A model generated the notes under the pieces. The model was given only the letters and a program-made list of their open reading frames with translations, was not told the origin of the DNA and made no database searches. Positions 10,101 to 25,400 of a DNA stretch of 64,000 nucleotides are shown here, in pieces. This DNA is from Perognathus longimembris pacificus (taxonomy: Eukaryota > Chordata > Mammalia > Rodentia > Heteromyidae). A program made the position numbers and the translations under genes. The stretch lies in NCBI RefSeq assembly GCF_023159225.1, contig NC_063184.1, positions 13,133,528 through 13,197,527 on the forward strand. Reading direction: 5' to 3'. The first letter of the stretch is position 1; the number at the start of each line of letters is the position of its first letter.

Positions 10101-13100
10101 GACTTGATCTGACACATGGCATACACACGGTCATCAAGGCGAGTGCTCGTGCCCGTTCTGAATGCTTTCTATAAGGAAAAAGTCAAACACACAGAGTAGA
10201 GAAATTCCAATCAGAGAAGCAGCATGTCTTCAAATTGACAAGCCTGGACTCCATTTCAGCTGACATTTACTAAGAAAGCGAGCAAGTGTCTCTGAGCTAT
10301 ATTACCACTGTAAGAAAAAGAGAAAAGAATACTTACTTTTCAAGGCTGGGGTGAGGATTAAATAACATGATGAATGTCTTGGACACTTATTGTGGTGTTC
10401 AAAATAATGGGAAGGTAGTAAAAAACTAGATCCCCTCCTTATTCTGTTTTCAGAAGCACATATTAAGAGTGGGCCAAGACCACATTAATACTCACATGGA
10501 TGATGGACTGAGAACATACATATGGTATCACCAGAGTCAAAATGTATTTGTATTCCTTCATTTCCCACTCATGTTTCCCTATTCTTCAAAAGCACAACGT
10601 TGAAGTGCATGAATCCTCCGGTTAAGTATTAAAAAGCAACCTCTCAACTTCATTTCTCCATGTAGGCAATCTGAGATTTTTGTAAACTTTATTAAATATA
10701 ACAACATGTAGAGCTACCTGTTTGAGAAGGGCCAAAACATAGAGTGGGAACAACTTGAGGGAGCCGGGAGCAATGAGCGCCGAGTGCTGTAAGTTGGAGA
10801 CAGTAGAGCCGTAGGCAGACAGCGAGTCCACCACGGCGTTCACCAAGGCATCCCTCGCATCTGACAGACTGGAGGAGACGGAGCGATCCACAGCTGCAGA
10901 GCAACCCAAACGGAAGGGTACTTAGCCATGAGCTCCCTGTGAGCATCCCGAGAGAGCACAGAACGAATCACCAAGACACCAACAGAATGCATTTCATCTG
11001 TCCCCTCAGTACACATCAATTCATTACCTATTTTCCTAAACCGAATATGTGCTATCAGAATAAGTCTAAATTCTTCTATTCTTTGGGACACTTGTTTGTT
11101 TTAATCTCTCAAATCCAAATACTTGGCTATTCTTAATAGAAAGAATGTACATTATGCATCTATTTCTGATAAAGCCCTGGAGAGCTTCCATTACTTAAAG
11201 CAAAGTCACATGTGTGAAGAACCATTTTTTGATTCCTGCATGTAAATCACACAATCTAAGTAATCTCTTATGATCCTCTAAAATCTTCTTTACAAAGCAT
11301 TCCAGGTCAACAGATTAAAAAAAAAAAAAAAAGAGGGCAAGCTGAACTTTTTTGGCTGGTACAATATTAGAGCTTGAACTCAGGGCCTGGGCACTGGTCC
11401 TTTAGCTTTTTCACTCAAGGCTAGTGCTATACCACTTAAGCCACAACTCTAGTGTCTTACCGATTAATTGGTGGTAAAGGTTCTCACAAACTTTTCTGCC
11501 CTGTCTGCCTTATAACCACAGTCCAGATTTCTCAGTCTTCTGTGTAGCTAGGATTACTGGCATGAGCTATCAGCATGTGACTAAACATGTGTTTTCATAA
11601 GACATTTCAAAGCAAATATAATATAGTAAAATAAATATATTTAATTTAAAATGAAACGTTCTAGGGCTGAGTGTAGATTTAAGCATTTAATCACTGTGAC
11701 ACGGGGGAGTAGGTGGAAGGATCATGGTTTGAGACCAGTCCTGGCAAAACAGAAGCTTGTGAGACTCCATCTCACACCCGGCTGTGCTCAGTGGCAGCCA
11801 CCCCAGCTGCCAGAGAACTCAATGGCATGCAGCTGTCGTCCAGAGAGACACAAAGAAGCAGAAGTAGATGTCTTCAGCACAGGCATAAGGCAAGACTCTA
11901 GCTGGGTGCTGGTGTCTCATGTCTATAGTCCTAGCTACTCAGGAGGTTGAGATCTAAGGATCACAGCTCAAAGCCAGCCTGGGCAGAAAAGTCCATGAGA
12001 CTCTTATCCCAGTAACAGGCAGAAAAGTGGCCCTGTGGCTCAAATGGTAGAGTACTACCTTGAGCAAAAAGGCACAATGCCCAGGCCCTGACTTCAAGCC
12101 CTGCTGCCACCACCACTGCCACTACCACCGCCACCATCAACAACAACAAAACCAAGACTCGACGTCTAAAATAACCAGGTCAGAAAGGGTTGAAGCCATG
12201 GCTCAAGTGGCAGAATACCTAGCTTGAGAGGCAAGGCCCTGAGTTCAATCCCAGTACTAATGAGAAAAATGAATCTATTAAATAAATATGCCTATGTTCT
12301 AAAAATAAAGGTATCGGGGGGAAAAACATTATGGTATACATAATTCAAACTCTAGACAGAAAAATGACACTTGGAAAATTGAAATCCTGAGAGGAGTGAG
12401 CCCAGCTCAGTGGGGCGGTGCTTGCCCAAGTGTGTACACAGCCCTAGTTTCCGTTCTCAGCAATGCACACCTGCGAGAAAGGTCCCGAGGAAATGCTATT
12501 ATAATTTTGCCCAAATGACTCCAGATCTAAATTGGAAAGAACAAGGCTCACTAATAGTCTAAATTTTTATCAATAAAGATTTGTGAAAAACAAAACACCA
12601 TATTGATTCCTGAAATTAAATGGAAATGCCGGACACAGACTTCTGGTTTTAGCACCAATAGCTCAGTGCTGAGCTTAGTCCACTGTATTACACTTCAGTT
12701 TTCTCATACGTTCAATTTGAAGACATTTAGATTTTTTAAAAACAGTTTTTAGCAATCATAAATCCGAACAGATTGCTAAACTAAGAATTAGTAAGGAATA
12801 TAAGAACAGATTAATCTGCTTTATGCTACAATAATTGGAAATGTACAATGAGGGATTGAATGAGGGACTGCGAGGGCAGAGCACAGCCCACCTTCACGTC
12901 ACTGCCTCGGCTGGCGAGCTGGGCTTGGTTGGCCCGCTTGCTCCCTCGCTCTCACTCACCCATGTTTGCCAGCAGGCAGATGGCGGCTTGAACATCCACT
13001 CCGGCATACACGTCTGCTAAGGAGCTCACCACCGGCAAACAAAGTGTGTGCACTCTGATCCTCCGCTCACCTGAACAAATGTGCACAGAGTGATAACAAG

Positions 13101-16100
13101 TCTTATTTCAGTTACTGCCAGTTCAGTTTTTGCCAGATTAAATCATCAACAGGACTTTGAAATGTATCTCCAAGTTTTAAAATGAACATGGTTAGTGTGC
13201 TCTTCTGTTTCTACCCTCTTGGTACTAGAGACTGAACCCAGGACCTGAGTGTGCTAGGTAAGCATTCTCACACTGGCGACATCCCCAGCCTGAGTAATAA
13301 GTGCCCAAGAAAATGAAACACTCTCCAACTATGCACACTATGACTATGTAAGACATGAGTAGTTGTAGCTGAAATTTACATTCTAGTTTTTATTTTAATG
13401 TTGATATTTTTAATAACCCAACAGAATCAAGTATAAGAAAACTTAGGCTGTCAAAATAACAAATAAATACCTTAATTTACAATGCAAAAATTAATTCAAA
13501 GAAGGGATTTAGCTCGCCAGAAATGTATTACCCTTAGAATGCAAGTTTTCCCTGCCTGTACAAAACATAGTGTGTTATTTAGAGATTTAAAAGTTAGTGT
13601 TAGGCAAGAGTGCTTGCCTCGTATACATGAAGCCCTGGGTTCTATTCCCCAGCACCACCTATATAGAAAGTGGCCAGAAGTGGCACTGTGGCTCAAGTGT
13701 CAGAGTGCTAGCTTTGAGCAAAGAAAAGCCAGAGACAGTGCTCAGGCCCTGAGTTCAAGCCCCAGGACTGTCCAAAAAAACCCACAAAAACTTAGTATTA
13801 AAACCAAAGAACTTAGCTGGGCACCGGTGGCTCATGTAATTCTATCTACTCAGGAGGCTTGAGACCTGAGATCAAGGTTCAAAGCCAGCCCAGGCCAGAA
13901 AGTCTGTGGGACTCTTATCTCCAGTTAACCACCAGAAAACTGTGATTTTCTCAAGTGGTAGAGCTCTAGCCTTGAGCTGAAAAGCTCAGGGACCGGGCCC
14001 AGACCCAGAGGTTGAGCCCCATGACTGACAGAAAAACAAACCAAAAAAAGCCAAAGAACTTATCAGAACACACTCTTGATTAAGTGCTGAAGTTGCATTA
14101 GTTCCCAGTGCATCCATTCCTTCTCCTCACTCCACTAAGCAGAAGGGGCTTCTTGCAGGCCTCACTCTACTTCTGACAGCCTTACCTTTGCTTGACGTGT
14201 ATAACAGTGCCGTCTGAAAGCACACTAAGGAAGTATCCGTCAAACTTTCCTCAATGGATAATTGCACCGCAAACCCAGCGTCAGGATTGATGTTGGCAAG
14301 AGATAATAAGTCAGTGGAACGCACAAAGAAATTTCCATGGAAAGTATGCATTGAAAGACCTAAGAGACAGAGAGTGTGGTACAGAAGATGAGTAACAGCA
14401 GTCTCTAAAGTTACTTTACAAAAGAAGAGTCAGCACTTCTGATTTTGAATCAAAGGAGGCATTTTAGACATTGCTTACTGATAAAACCAAATGGGGAGAT
14501 CACAAGTAACAACACACACATTTACAAGTTTATACCTTTAGTGCATCTTATCCTCATGACAGCTTCAAATCCAATTTTTCTTGTGAGATAGCGCTTCAGG
14601 TCTTTCTGTAACTTTTCTGCTTGTGAAGGGTTGTGAGTATAGTGGAAAGATGGGTAGTAATAGATGCATCCTGCGGAATACTTGGACATGCAAGCTTCAG
14701 AGAGAAACACAGTATTAGCTACAGAAGCAAGGATGTTCTACCTGTCTAGCAATAGTACAGATTCTATTATGAAAAAATCTGAATTACAAGGAAAAGGTTT
14801 AAGACAAACAACACGTAAGTCTGAGACAATAAAAATATTTATAAAACAAACATATTTACTGTAGAGCACATAAACAAAATACTGTCACTTCATATTTGTC
14901 TAGGGCTTGAAAGTTTACAGATAACCCTCACAGACATTAAGCATCTAATTCACATGCCTTTCTCCTCCAAAACTGAGAAGTGTAAAGGACAAGGTCAGAT
15001 TTAATCATATGCTAAAAATGTATACATAAGCAGATAAATGCAATGACATCTTACCTAGAGAAGCAAGATCAGAGTACTGTGAACTCAAAAGGAATAAATC
15101 CACCGCAGTCTGCTGTCCTGAGCAATCTAAAGCAAGTTTCTTATAAAAATCAGTTGCAGGGCCAAGGTGTTGTACTACCTAAGTCAACAGATCAGAGGAA
15201 GAGCCAGAAACGTTTAATCACATACACGTTTTTATGTCTCTCTTGTATCTGTTCTACTACCACACTATGGGTTCTGGCACAGATTCCTGACAACAATAAT
15301 AGCTAAAATTTATAAATATACACTTTTCAGCCTGTATTGATTCAGATGTTTCACATAATTTAATTCTCATATGTACCCCATAAAATATATACACACACAT
15401 ATATTTATAATAACACACACACATACATGTATTTTTCTGTGGTACTGAGGCTTAAGCTCAGCAAAAGGTTTCCAGCCATTTTTGCTTTGTTTTCTTCTCA
15501 GATAAGGTCTCACACTTTCATCTAGGGCTGAAATCCTCCTATGGCCCCCTCAGAGCCAGGTTGAATCATTATATTCAGCTTTCTTGTTGAAATGAGGGGT
15601 CTTGCTAATTTCTTGTGACTATCTTGAACCTAATCATGACCCTCCTGATCTTTGCCTCCCAAGCAGCTAGGAACACAGACATGAGTTACTGTAACTGGCC
15701 TTCCCATAGGATTTTTAATTAAGTAATCAATGAATTAATGCTAGGGATTGCACTGAGAACTGTGCACATGCTAGGCAGGACTCTTACTGAGAGCCATCCC
15801 AGCCATTATCTATTTTTCAAAGATAAGAAAAAGGAGGCAAAACTCATTAAGCAACTTGTCTAAGATGACATAGTTATTGAGTGGTGAACAGAACTCCAGA
15901 CCGAGTGCCAGTAAATGTCAACCCATACTGTTACACAAGTACAAAGATCAACAAGATTTCAGTACTGAATCCCAGCTATTGAAGAGCTAGGTTAAACTGC
16001 ACATTTTTGTACTTACTTTAGTAAATACATGCTTTACATACCCACTTTCGAGTATTTTAGGAATCTCAGAGTTCATAATGAAGGCCAGCATTAGAATATA

Positions 16101-16368
16101 GTATAAAGAATGCCTAATTATGCTAAATACATTTTTATAACTAAATGCTGATATCTTAATAGTAAGACTATTGATGGCATTTTTCCCCTCTGCTGATTGG
16201 TATTACATCCATAATAAAAACGTTTACTATTGGCATGAGCATCTTAAATGAAAATGGCTCAGGTTTACTAAGTTTTCCACATGTATAATCAAAAAAAACA
16301 CTGAGGCCAGAATATTAAGCTACAACTTGATCATTAAATAGTCATTTATCCTTTAGAAAAACACATTA

Positions 16369-16403
<35 letters not shown>

Positions 16404-19400
16404 CACAATCCTGGAGCTTGACCTAAGGACCTAAACTCTGACCCTAGATTTTGTGCTCAAGGATAGTGCTCTACCACTTGGGCCACCACTCCACTTCCAG
16501 CTTCTTGTTGGTTACCTTGAGACAAGAGTCATAGACTTCCTGTCCTAGCAGGGTTCAGACCATGATCTTCATGTCTCAGCCTCCTGAGTAGCTAGGATGA
16601 CAGGCATGAGCCATTGGCTATTTCCTCATTTTTTAAATAAAAGGATTAGACTAAGTGACATCTGAATTTTTTTTTAAAGCTTTCGCAAACAAAAACAAAT
16701 TAAAGTAAAATAATCTGAATCAATCTGTTCCTAGTTATTTACTACTACTATTATTATTAACAAAGTTAAAAGAACAATGAACAAGTCCTCACACAGTTGG
16801 TAGATATGACAAAGAAACCAAACATAGAATACCTTTGTACTTGACCTCTGATTAGGATCTTCTCTGGACTGCAGAAGTCCTGCACCCAAGGAAGGTAACT
16901 GTGTCTGAAATACAGACACACGGCCCCCTGTTGGAGACATTAATTTAAAGGCAGCCTGAAGGGCAGGACCAAGGGCACTGTGTGTTTCTCGTGTATTGGT
17001 GAACATATTTGGTAATGCGTTCAATAAGTCTTTTATAAGCTGGGAAAACAAAGATTAAAAGTTGGATTACTGAAAAGATAAGACAATATTCTTTAAAACA
17101 TTCCAGAATATAGTTTGTGTCACTGCATCTCTGGGGATTGTAAACTGAAGAGTCCACAGAAATTCTATCCATATTGTCTACTGCCTGATATTACCACATC
17201 AAGTAAATAAATGTTAATATCTAGCTACCAGCTGAACTGACAGATATATTTTAATATTCTAAGGAAATAAATCAATCTCACCTCTTTGCTTTCATAAAGA
17301 TTCACAAGTAGACTATCCGGTGTAGGTAGAAAAACATCTATAGGGAAAACAATCAACCAATCAAGTCAAAGGAATATAACAAATTAGAAAACCTTATTTG
17401 TTACTTTACGTTGCTGCCTGCTCACCATCTATGTCAGACACAATCAACATCTGCGGCTGAGACAGTCCCTCCTGTAAGTTGTAGAAATGAATAGTGCTGT
17501 CAAAGGTCACGAAGCCTATTCTTGTTCGGGAATCTCCCGGAAGCCTGAAGATAAAAATGGCAATTTAAAATTCAAAATAACATTTTATTTCAGAAAATAC
17601 TGAGATAGTAAGTCATGTCAAACCAATACACTTTAAATTTCAGAGGAGATCTTATCTAAACTTAATATACAACATAAACTAGAAGGATGAATTATTTCAT
17701 TCTCAGATGAAAGTGTTACCATGTTTAGAATCTGTATTTCCAAAAATGATATCACTATATAAGCAAGAATATGGCCATAGGAAGAAGGGGGATGAGAACT
17801 AATAGAGGATAAATATGACAAAAACATATACAGATATGGAAATGTTATGATAAAACCCATTACCGTGTATAACTTAATATATGCCAATGAAAAAATAACT
17901 AGAATTGGGCACTAGGGGCTCATGTGTGTAATCTTAACTAGTGAGGAATCTAAGACTTGGAAAATCGTGGTACAAATTTAATCTAGGCAAAAAAGTCCCA
18001 GAGACTCCAATTAACCAACACAAAACAAGGCTGGAGGTGTGGCTCAAGTGGTAGAACACAAGCCATGAGCATGACAGCGAAGAGCTGAGCAACAGGTCAA
18101 GCTCTGGTACTGGCAGTAGGGTAGGAGGATTCAGTGGGAAGAAACTAAACCTAGATGAAATCTGGCACATGTAGAGTTTTCAATGACAGACTATAGTTTG
18201 TTACTTTTTTCCCTCCTGGGGATTGAATTCAGAGTCATGCATTGACAGTGGCAGGTGCTCTACCACTTGAACCACATTTCCAGCCTCTTTTTTGCGTAAG
18301 TTTCTTTGCTTTGTTTAGTTTTTGCCAGTCCTGGGGCTTGAACTCTGGGCCTAGGCTCTGTCCTTGAGCTTCTTTTGCTCAAGGCTAGCGCTCTACCACT
18401 TGAGCCACATTGCCAATTCTGGCCTTTTCTGAGTAGTTTATTGGAGATAAGAGACTCACAACTTTCTTGCCCAGGCTGGCTTTGAACCATGACCATGATC
18501 CTCAAATCTTAGTCTCCTTATAAGCTAGGATTACAGGTATGAGCCACCAGCACCTGGCTAAGGCCTGCTTATTTTTTGAAGCAGTCTTGCTTTAAACCAG
18601 GGCTGGGCATCCTCCATGTGCTCCCCATGTTAAGCAGATGACAGACGCTCACTCACACTCTATGCCCGGCTACTGCGGCTCTCTCGCAGCTGGGGTCAAC
18701 AGGAAGATGCTACCACGCTCAGTTACTGGTTGAGACAGTCTCACGAATTAAATGCCAGACCTGGCCTTGACCTGCAATCCCCTAACCACCACTTCCTATG
18801 TTGCTAGGATTTATAGGTTTGAGCCTTAGTGCCTGATGCCAATTTTATTGTAAAATTTTATACAAAAACACATTATGGAAAATTACAACCAACCTTCACA
18901 ACATTTTCTGTTAGAACTCCATTTTCAAAAACTCAGTGCCATAGTAAAAAAAAAAACAACTCAACAAGCAAATGATCCTTTCCCTTGCCCATCAGGCTTT
19001 TCCTATTAAGAATATCTTACTGAATTCTATTTCAAAGCTTCACCAACAATGTTGACTTCAGCCATGTAATTTATTGTTTTAGCAATGCCTTTCAAATATT
19101 TTTCGGTATTGAAAGAAACCAAACTAGAATGTGCATTAACACAAGAAGCATCATTATTACTATTAAGGATGACTGATCAGGCTACTCAGATATAATCTGT
19201 GAAGTAAACGATTTCAGAAAAGAGAATACAGGTGTGCAGCTTGCCACACCTGATGAAGACATATTGTGTTTTTACATTCTTCTTTGCTGAGTACAGAGGG
19301 CCACTGGTTAGCAGCGAAGCATGGGGGGAGGTGACCCACCTCACAAGCCAAATACACTGACCAGCTGGCACGGCCTCAGCGACAAACTCTTCCTTCCCAA

Positions 19401-22400
19401 TGGTTTCCAAAATTAGGGCTCTATACTGTAGCTAGCCTATTACTTTTGTTCTTACTTTCCTAATGTTGTCATTGCCTGCTGTAATCAAATATAAATATTT
19501 AAAAAACTATTTCCATTCCCAATTTCATCTTTTTAGTTTTTCCATCTATTTGATTTGCAAATAGTCTCTCATGTTTTTAAGCATAGCCTCTATCAGAAGG
19601 CATGTAGTTTCATACTTTTCAGTCTGAGGACAAATAGGAAGTGTGCTGTTACAGTGGTGAGAAGGGCCAGGGGCTCACTCTACCCACTCCACAAATGCAT
19701 GTGGCACTGCAGAACTTCAGAAACATGGCGGCACTCTGCAGGATTCAGGTTTGCAGTTTAAAGACAAAGGAAACATTTCTCTGCAGAGTACTCTCCCACA
19801 GGGCACTGACTGCTAAAACTATTTCTGAATTAAAATATTTATGTGTTTTTTTTTTTTTTTGGGCCAGTCCTGGGCCTTGTACTCAGGGCCTGAGCACCGT
19901 CCCTGGCTTCTTCCCACTCAAGGCCAAAATATTTGTTTTTGATATTTGTATTTGCACTAAAGCGCAAATACTTCCATTAAGAATAAAGACACGGGGCTGG
20001 GGATATGGCCTAGTGGCGAGAGAGCTTGCCTCGTATACATGAGGCCCTAGGTTCGATTCCCCAGAACCACATATACAGAAAACGGCCAGAAGTGGCGCTG
20101 TGGCTCAAGTGGCAGAGTGCTAGCCTTGAGCAAAAAGGAAGCCAGGGACAGTGCTCAGGCCCTGAGTCCAAGGCCCAGGACTGGCCAAAAAAAAAAAAAA
20201 AAAAAGAATAAAGACACAAAAGTTCTACATTAGGGCTGGGAATATGGCCTAGTGGCAAGACTGCTTGCCTCGTATACATGAAGCCCTGGGTTCGACTCCT
20301 CAGCACCACATATATAGAAAACGGCCAGAAGTGGCGCTGTGACTCAAGTGGCAAAGTGCTAGCCTTGAGCAAAAAGAAGCCAGGGATAGTGCTCAGGCCC
20401 TGAGTTCAAGCTCCAGGATGAGAAAGAGATAGAGATAGAGATATAGAGATAGAGATAGAGAGATAGAGATAGAGAGATAGAGATAGAGAGATAGAGATAG
20501 AGAGATAGAGATAGAGAGAGATAGAGATATAGAGAGATAGATAGAGAGATAGAGATAGAGAGATAGAGATAGAGAGATAGAGATAGAGAGGTAGAGATAG
20601 AGAGAGAGAGAAAGAAAAGAAGGTTGGAGGAAAACTTACAAAGGACATTGTTTCCAGAGATTTGGAAAGATCACTTTTAAAGCTAGTTGAGAGACTCCTT
20701 CATAACTAATACTGACAGAGACACAAGCAGAAACTAGGGGCTGGGTATAAACCACTTATCACCTATCTGTACTCTGCTTTCATTTCCATAACACAGCTCA
20801 CTGCTAAAGCGCCAAAATGTGAAGCACAACCCATTCACTCATTGGTACAATTAAAAGCTTACAAAAATAATTCCCTGCATAAATTATAGCTAGATATCCC
20901 TTATATAGGTCAGAGTAAATCTGGTTAACTACATTTTTTTGAGGATATTTCAAATCTCCCTAGTATTTTTCAAGAGTACAACTATATAACTAGTTTTTCA
21001 AGAGTACTAACTATAGCCATCACCTCATACAACACATCTCTTGAGTGGATCCTCTTGTCTAATTAAAATTGTCTCCTTAGACCAACATCTCCATGACCCT
21101 ATCCGGTCCTCAACCATGTGGTGTTCGGCTTTCAGTGCCTGGCTTCAGTTACTCAACATAATTGCCTTCGGATTTAGCCATGTTTGATAATGCCCTCATC
21201 CAGATTGCTTATACCCAGGCTATGTTATTCCTTTCTGAGCCACAGTGTTTACGTGATCTAAGTCAGATGGTAACTTTGGAATTATCTAATTTTTTTTTTA
21301 CTAAACGTTAAAAATTTTAAGTTAAGCTGGGGCCCGGTGGCTCATGCCTATAATCCTAGCTGCTCAGGAGGATGAGATCTGAAGTTTATGGTTCAAAGTC
21401 AGCCCAGGCAGGAAAGTTCATGAAACTTTTTTTTTTTTTTATCACCAATTAACCACCAGAAAACTGGAGTGGAGTTGTAGCTCAAAGTGAGAAAGAGCTC
21501 AAGGACAGCACCCATGCTATCAAGTCTCCTGACCAACAAAACAAAACAAAACAAATTTTAAGTTATGAAATTGTAAAAACTCAAGTAGCAGGCTCTTTAT
21601 TTTATGGCAGAAAGTTTATAGATACATATGACTAAATTTAACAAAACCCAACCAATAAATTACAAATAAACACTTGTCTTTTTCTATATTTATATACATA
21701 TACATAACTGTCAAAAAATATAGTCTTACTTGTCTAAGTTTTCTAACAGTGACTGGCACAAGATTGTCAAGTAGCCAGCTTCTACTGCATTGTGAGACAC
21801 ATCTAAGACAAACAGGTAAACTGCGGGCTGAGGAGGACGAAGCTGAAAGAAAAAAACAACAGTGCAATTTACTTAGAAGGTTCAATTTTTTTTTTCTTTG
21901 CATCTGGTTTTCTTCACATAATATAATTTTTCACAAGTTTTTCCATTTCCTTATGAATGGGGCAATGTCATTCTTTCTGATGGAAGCATAGAATTCCATT
22001 GTGTATATGTACCACATTTACTTAATCCATTCATCTACTGTGGGGCATGTGCGTTATTTCCATATCTAGTTACTTCTTCTTTCATTTTTTCCCCTATTCA
22101 ATTTTTTTTACATCAGTGTTACTACTGAATATTTACTGAGTATACTGTACCAGAAATGGCACAACAAAAAAAGATTGCTATTTTCTAAGATATGCCATGC
22201 TTTCCTTTAAAATAAAATTCCTTTCTTGCAAAATTGGTTGGGCTTTGAGCACAAGAGACAGAAGAGTGGAATAAGTGTGTTAAATGTTTTCCTTATAAGG
22301 AATGTTGGCTAAGAGATCATTTAAGGAAAAGGTGGGCTGATTCATTATTAATACAAACTGTTGTAAGCACACTTTTCACATAAAATGTTAAATTAAGAAG

Positions 22401-25400
22401 TCCTTGTGGGCAGTGCTGAGGATGAAGTGAGGAGCTGTCACGCACATGCTGGGCAAGCAATCTGCCACTGAGCTGTGTAGCCACAGTCTGTGAAAGCTTC
22501 TATTTTTTATTATAAAAAAATTACAACTTGCCATTGTCATCTATTTGGTCACCTGATAGTGGCTGAATCCTGAAGGTTAAGTGCTAAGGGGAAATTAAGT
22601 CCTCTTGATGATATCACAAGCATCTTTTGTGGGTACAATGATAAGATGTCTCAGATTAGCATTTGGTAAGTTCCAAGGTAGGCAAGGGAAAGAGAAGTGG
22701 GCTGGGGTAATGACTAAACTGATCATTTATTGGTGGTAAAGACTGCAGCTTAGTGACAGGTAAATGAAGGCTCATCATAACATGTTTCTCTTCTTTGGAG
22801 TCCCAGAATGTACACGTATACATGAGTACATGCCAAGTCTTCCCCCGACCCCCCAGTCCTGGAGATTTGAGCTTCATATATACTAGGCCAGGAATCTACC
22901 ACAGAGCCAACCTCAAGCTCATGCAGTGTATCTTTTTGGGTTTATTTGGTTGGCTGTGGGGCTTGAACTCAGGGCCTAAGCACTGTCCTTGAGCCCCTTT
23001 GTGCTCAAGGCTGGCAATCTACTATGTAAGCCACAGTGCCACTTTTGGTTTTCTGGTGGTTAGTTGGAGATAAGAGATAAGAGTCTCATGGGGACTTTTC
23101 TGTCCCAGCTGGCTTTGAACTGTGCTCCTCAGATCTCAGCCTCCTGAATAGCTAGGATTACAGGCCTGAGTCACTGGTGCCTGGCTTGTTTTGTTTTTTT
23201 AAATGCCAATGAAAGGTCATTATAAATCATAAGAAAAATAAATCAAGTTTTTTTGCTTTGCCATATCAATTAGATTAAAGTTTCTGAGGATCCCGAAGTT
23301 GAGAACATAGTAAGTTATAAAGGTAAGAAGCTGAGAGAAGTGATGAGAAAGTTTACTATAGTTGATAGGAAATAGACACAGAAAGTGTAGTTACCTCATC
23401 ACAGGACAAATCACACAAGATTACGTAAGAGTTTAAACATTACAAAAGATGGGAAACCAACATCAGTTGTTCTTATGCAGTTTTCTCTACTAGTAGCACT
23501 ATAAATTGTTATAGCCATCGAAGATTAGAAGTGAAGATATAGAATAAAACATAGTTATTATACATATATTAAAACAGGCTGGGGCATGGCTCAAGTGGTA
23601 AAGCACCTGCCTGAAAAGTGATGTTTGATATTGAGTTCAAACCTCAACATCACCAAAAAGGAACTCTCCACATCAGAAAATATTACAGAGAAGGCTGAGA
23701 GCGGTTGGCTCATGCCTATAATCCCAGCTAGTGGTGAGAGAGATTGAGAAAATAACAGTTGGAGGCCAGCCTGGGCTCAATCATAACTTAATCAACAAGC
23801 CAGGCATGGTGGTCTGCATTTGTAACCCCAGAGACAGAGAAATGGAAGCAGAATTATAGTTTGAGGTTGGCCATATGAAACTGTGAGACGATCTGAAAAG
23901 AGTTAACAAGGCTAGTGTACCTATCTAACAAGTGCAAACTCCTGAGTTCAAAACCCCAGTACTGCCAAAACGAAAATGAGCAGGACATAGGCTATTTTTT
24001 TTTTTTTTGCTTGATTTGCTTTTTCCTGCCAGTACTTAGGTTTGAACTCTGAGCCTTGAACTGGCTGGGCTTGCTTGCTTGCTTCATGCTCTATTACTTG
24101 AGCCATACTCCAGTCTGGCTTTTGTTAGTTATTACTGGAGATGGGAATGGACTCTCAGACTTTTCTGTTTGAGGTTGGCTTTGAACTTCAATCCTCCAAA
24201 TCTCAGCCTCCTGAGTAGATGGGATGACAGGTGTCAGCCATCGGCAGGCACCCAGCTGTTTTCTTGTTGTTGTAGCTGTTTATGTAGCCCATGCTGGGCC
24301 CTGTTCATGAACCCAATTGCTGGGATTACAGGAGTGAACGACCATGCCCAGCTGTAAAAATTCATATTTCTAAGTGGAAAAAAGAACGCGATTCAGAGTC
24401 TATTTAATTTAAAGAGCAGACAGAATTTTCTGATAGTACAAGGAAGAAAAAAATTGAGTGAAAGTATTGGGAGAAATCAGTGATATATTTAAGACCCCCA
24501 AAACTTGCAGTTTTTGGCAAAAACATTTTCTGTTCCAAGTGACTAAAGTTTATATGGTGAAAGAGTATGTATATCCACTCCAGACAAGTAACCAAATCCA
24601 TGTGGCAATAAAGTATAAATGCTAGTGCTCACCCTAAGACACTGCAAACATTTCTTAGTGAACTAAAACATTCTGGGAGATCAAGTAACATTTAGAAAGT
24701 GTTTCCTATTTGCTAAGTACAAATTTCACTATTAATTTTTTTTTTTTTAAGTAATACTGTGGGCAACTCAAATGTGCACAAGAATTCACTTCCCAGGGGC
24801 TAGGAACATGGCCTTGTGGTAGAGTGCTTGCCTCGTATACATGAAGCCCAGGGTTCAATTCCTCAGCACCACATATAGAAAAGGCCAGAAGTGGTGCTGT
24901 GCCTCAAGTGGTAGAGTGCTAGCCTGAGCAAAAAGAAGCCAGGAACAGTGCTCAGGCCCTGAGTTCAAGTCCCAGGACTGGCAAAAAAAATTACTTCACA
25001 GAAAATACCAATTGTGTAATTAGCCATGACTAGACTTTTCACAGTGAGTGGTTACCATGTAATCTGAAGAGGCGATGAACTCCACGGTGGAATTCTGAAC
25101 TTCGGGTCGCTTATGAGGCTCTCCGTACGATCGAGTAAGAGGGTTATACATGAATTCTTCAGGAACTGGATAAGAGGGAGGAACATATCTAAAGATCAAC
25201 ACTTAGCAGCAATATTTATGAGGAATACCAACAGTTTTGTGAACACTTAATGGTAAAAACAAATCCCTTAATCTTCCTTTAAGAAAGAAAGGGAAAGAAA
25301 AACGAGGGTATAAGATAGCACAAGAAATGTACACACTGCCCTATTATGTAACTGTACCCCTTTGGCACAACACCTTGTCAACAAAATTTAATAAATAAAA

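Noticed and set aside
13482..13862. 126-codon plus-strand frame
   Set aside because: Translation of a family A SINE; near-identical peptide text (IHEALGSIPQHH) recurs at every family A copy.
20406..20648. Ser/Leu/Tyr-rich minus-strand frame
   Set aside because: A reading of the AGAGAT microsatellite.
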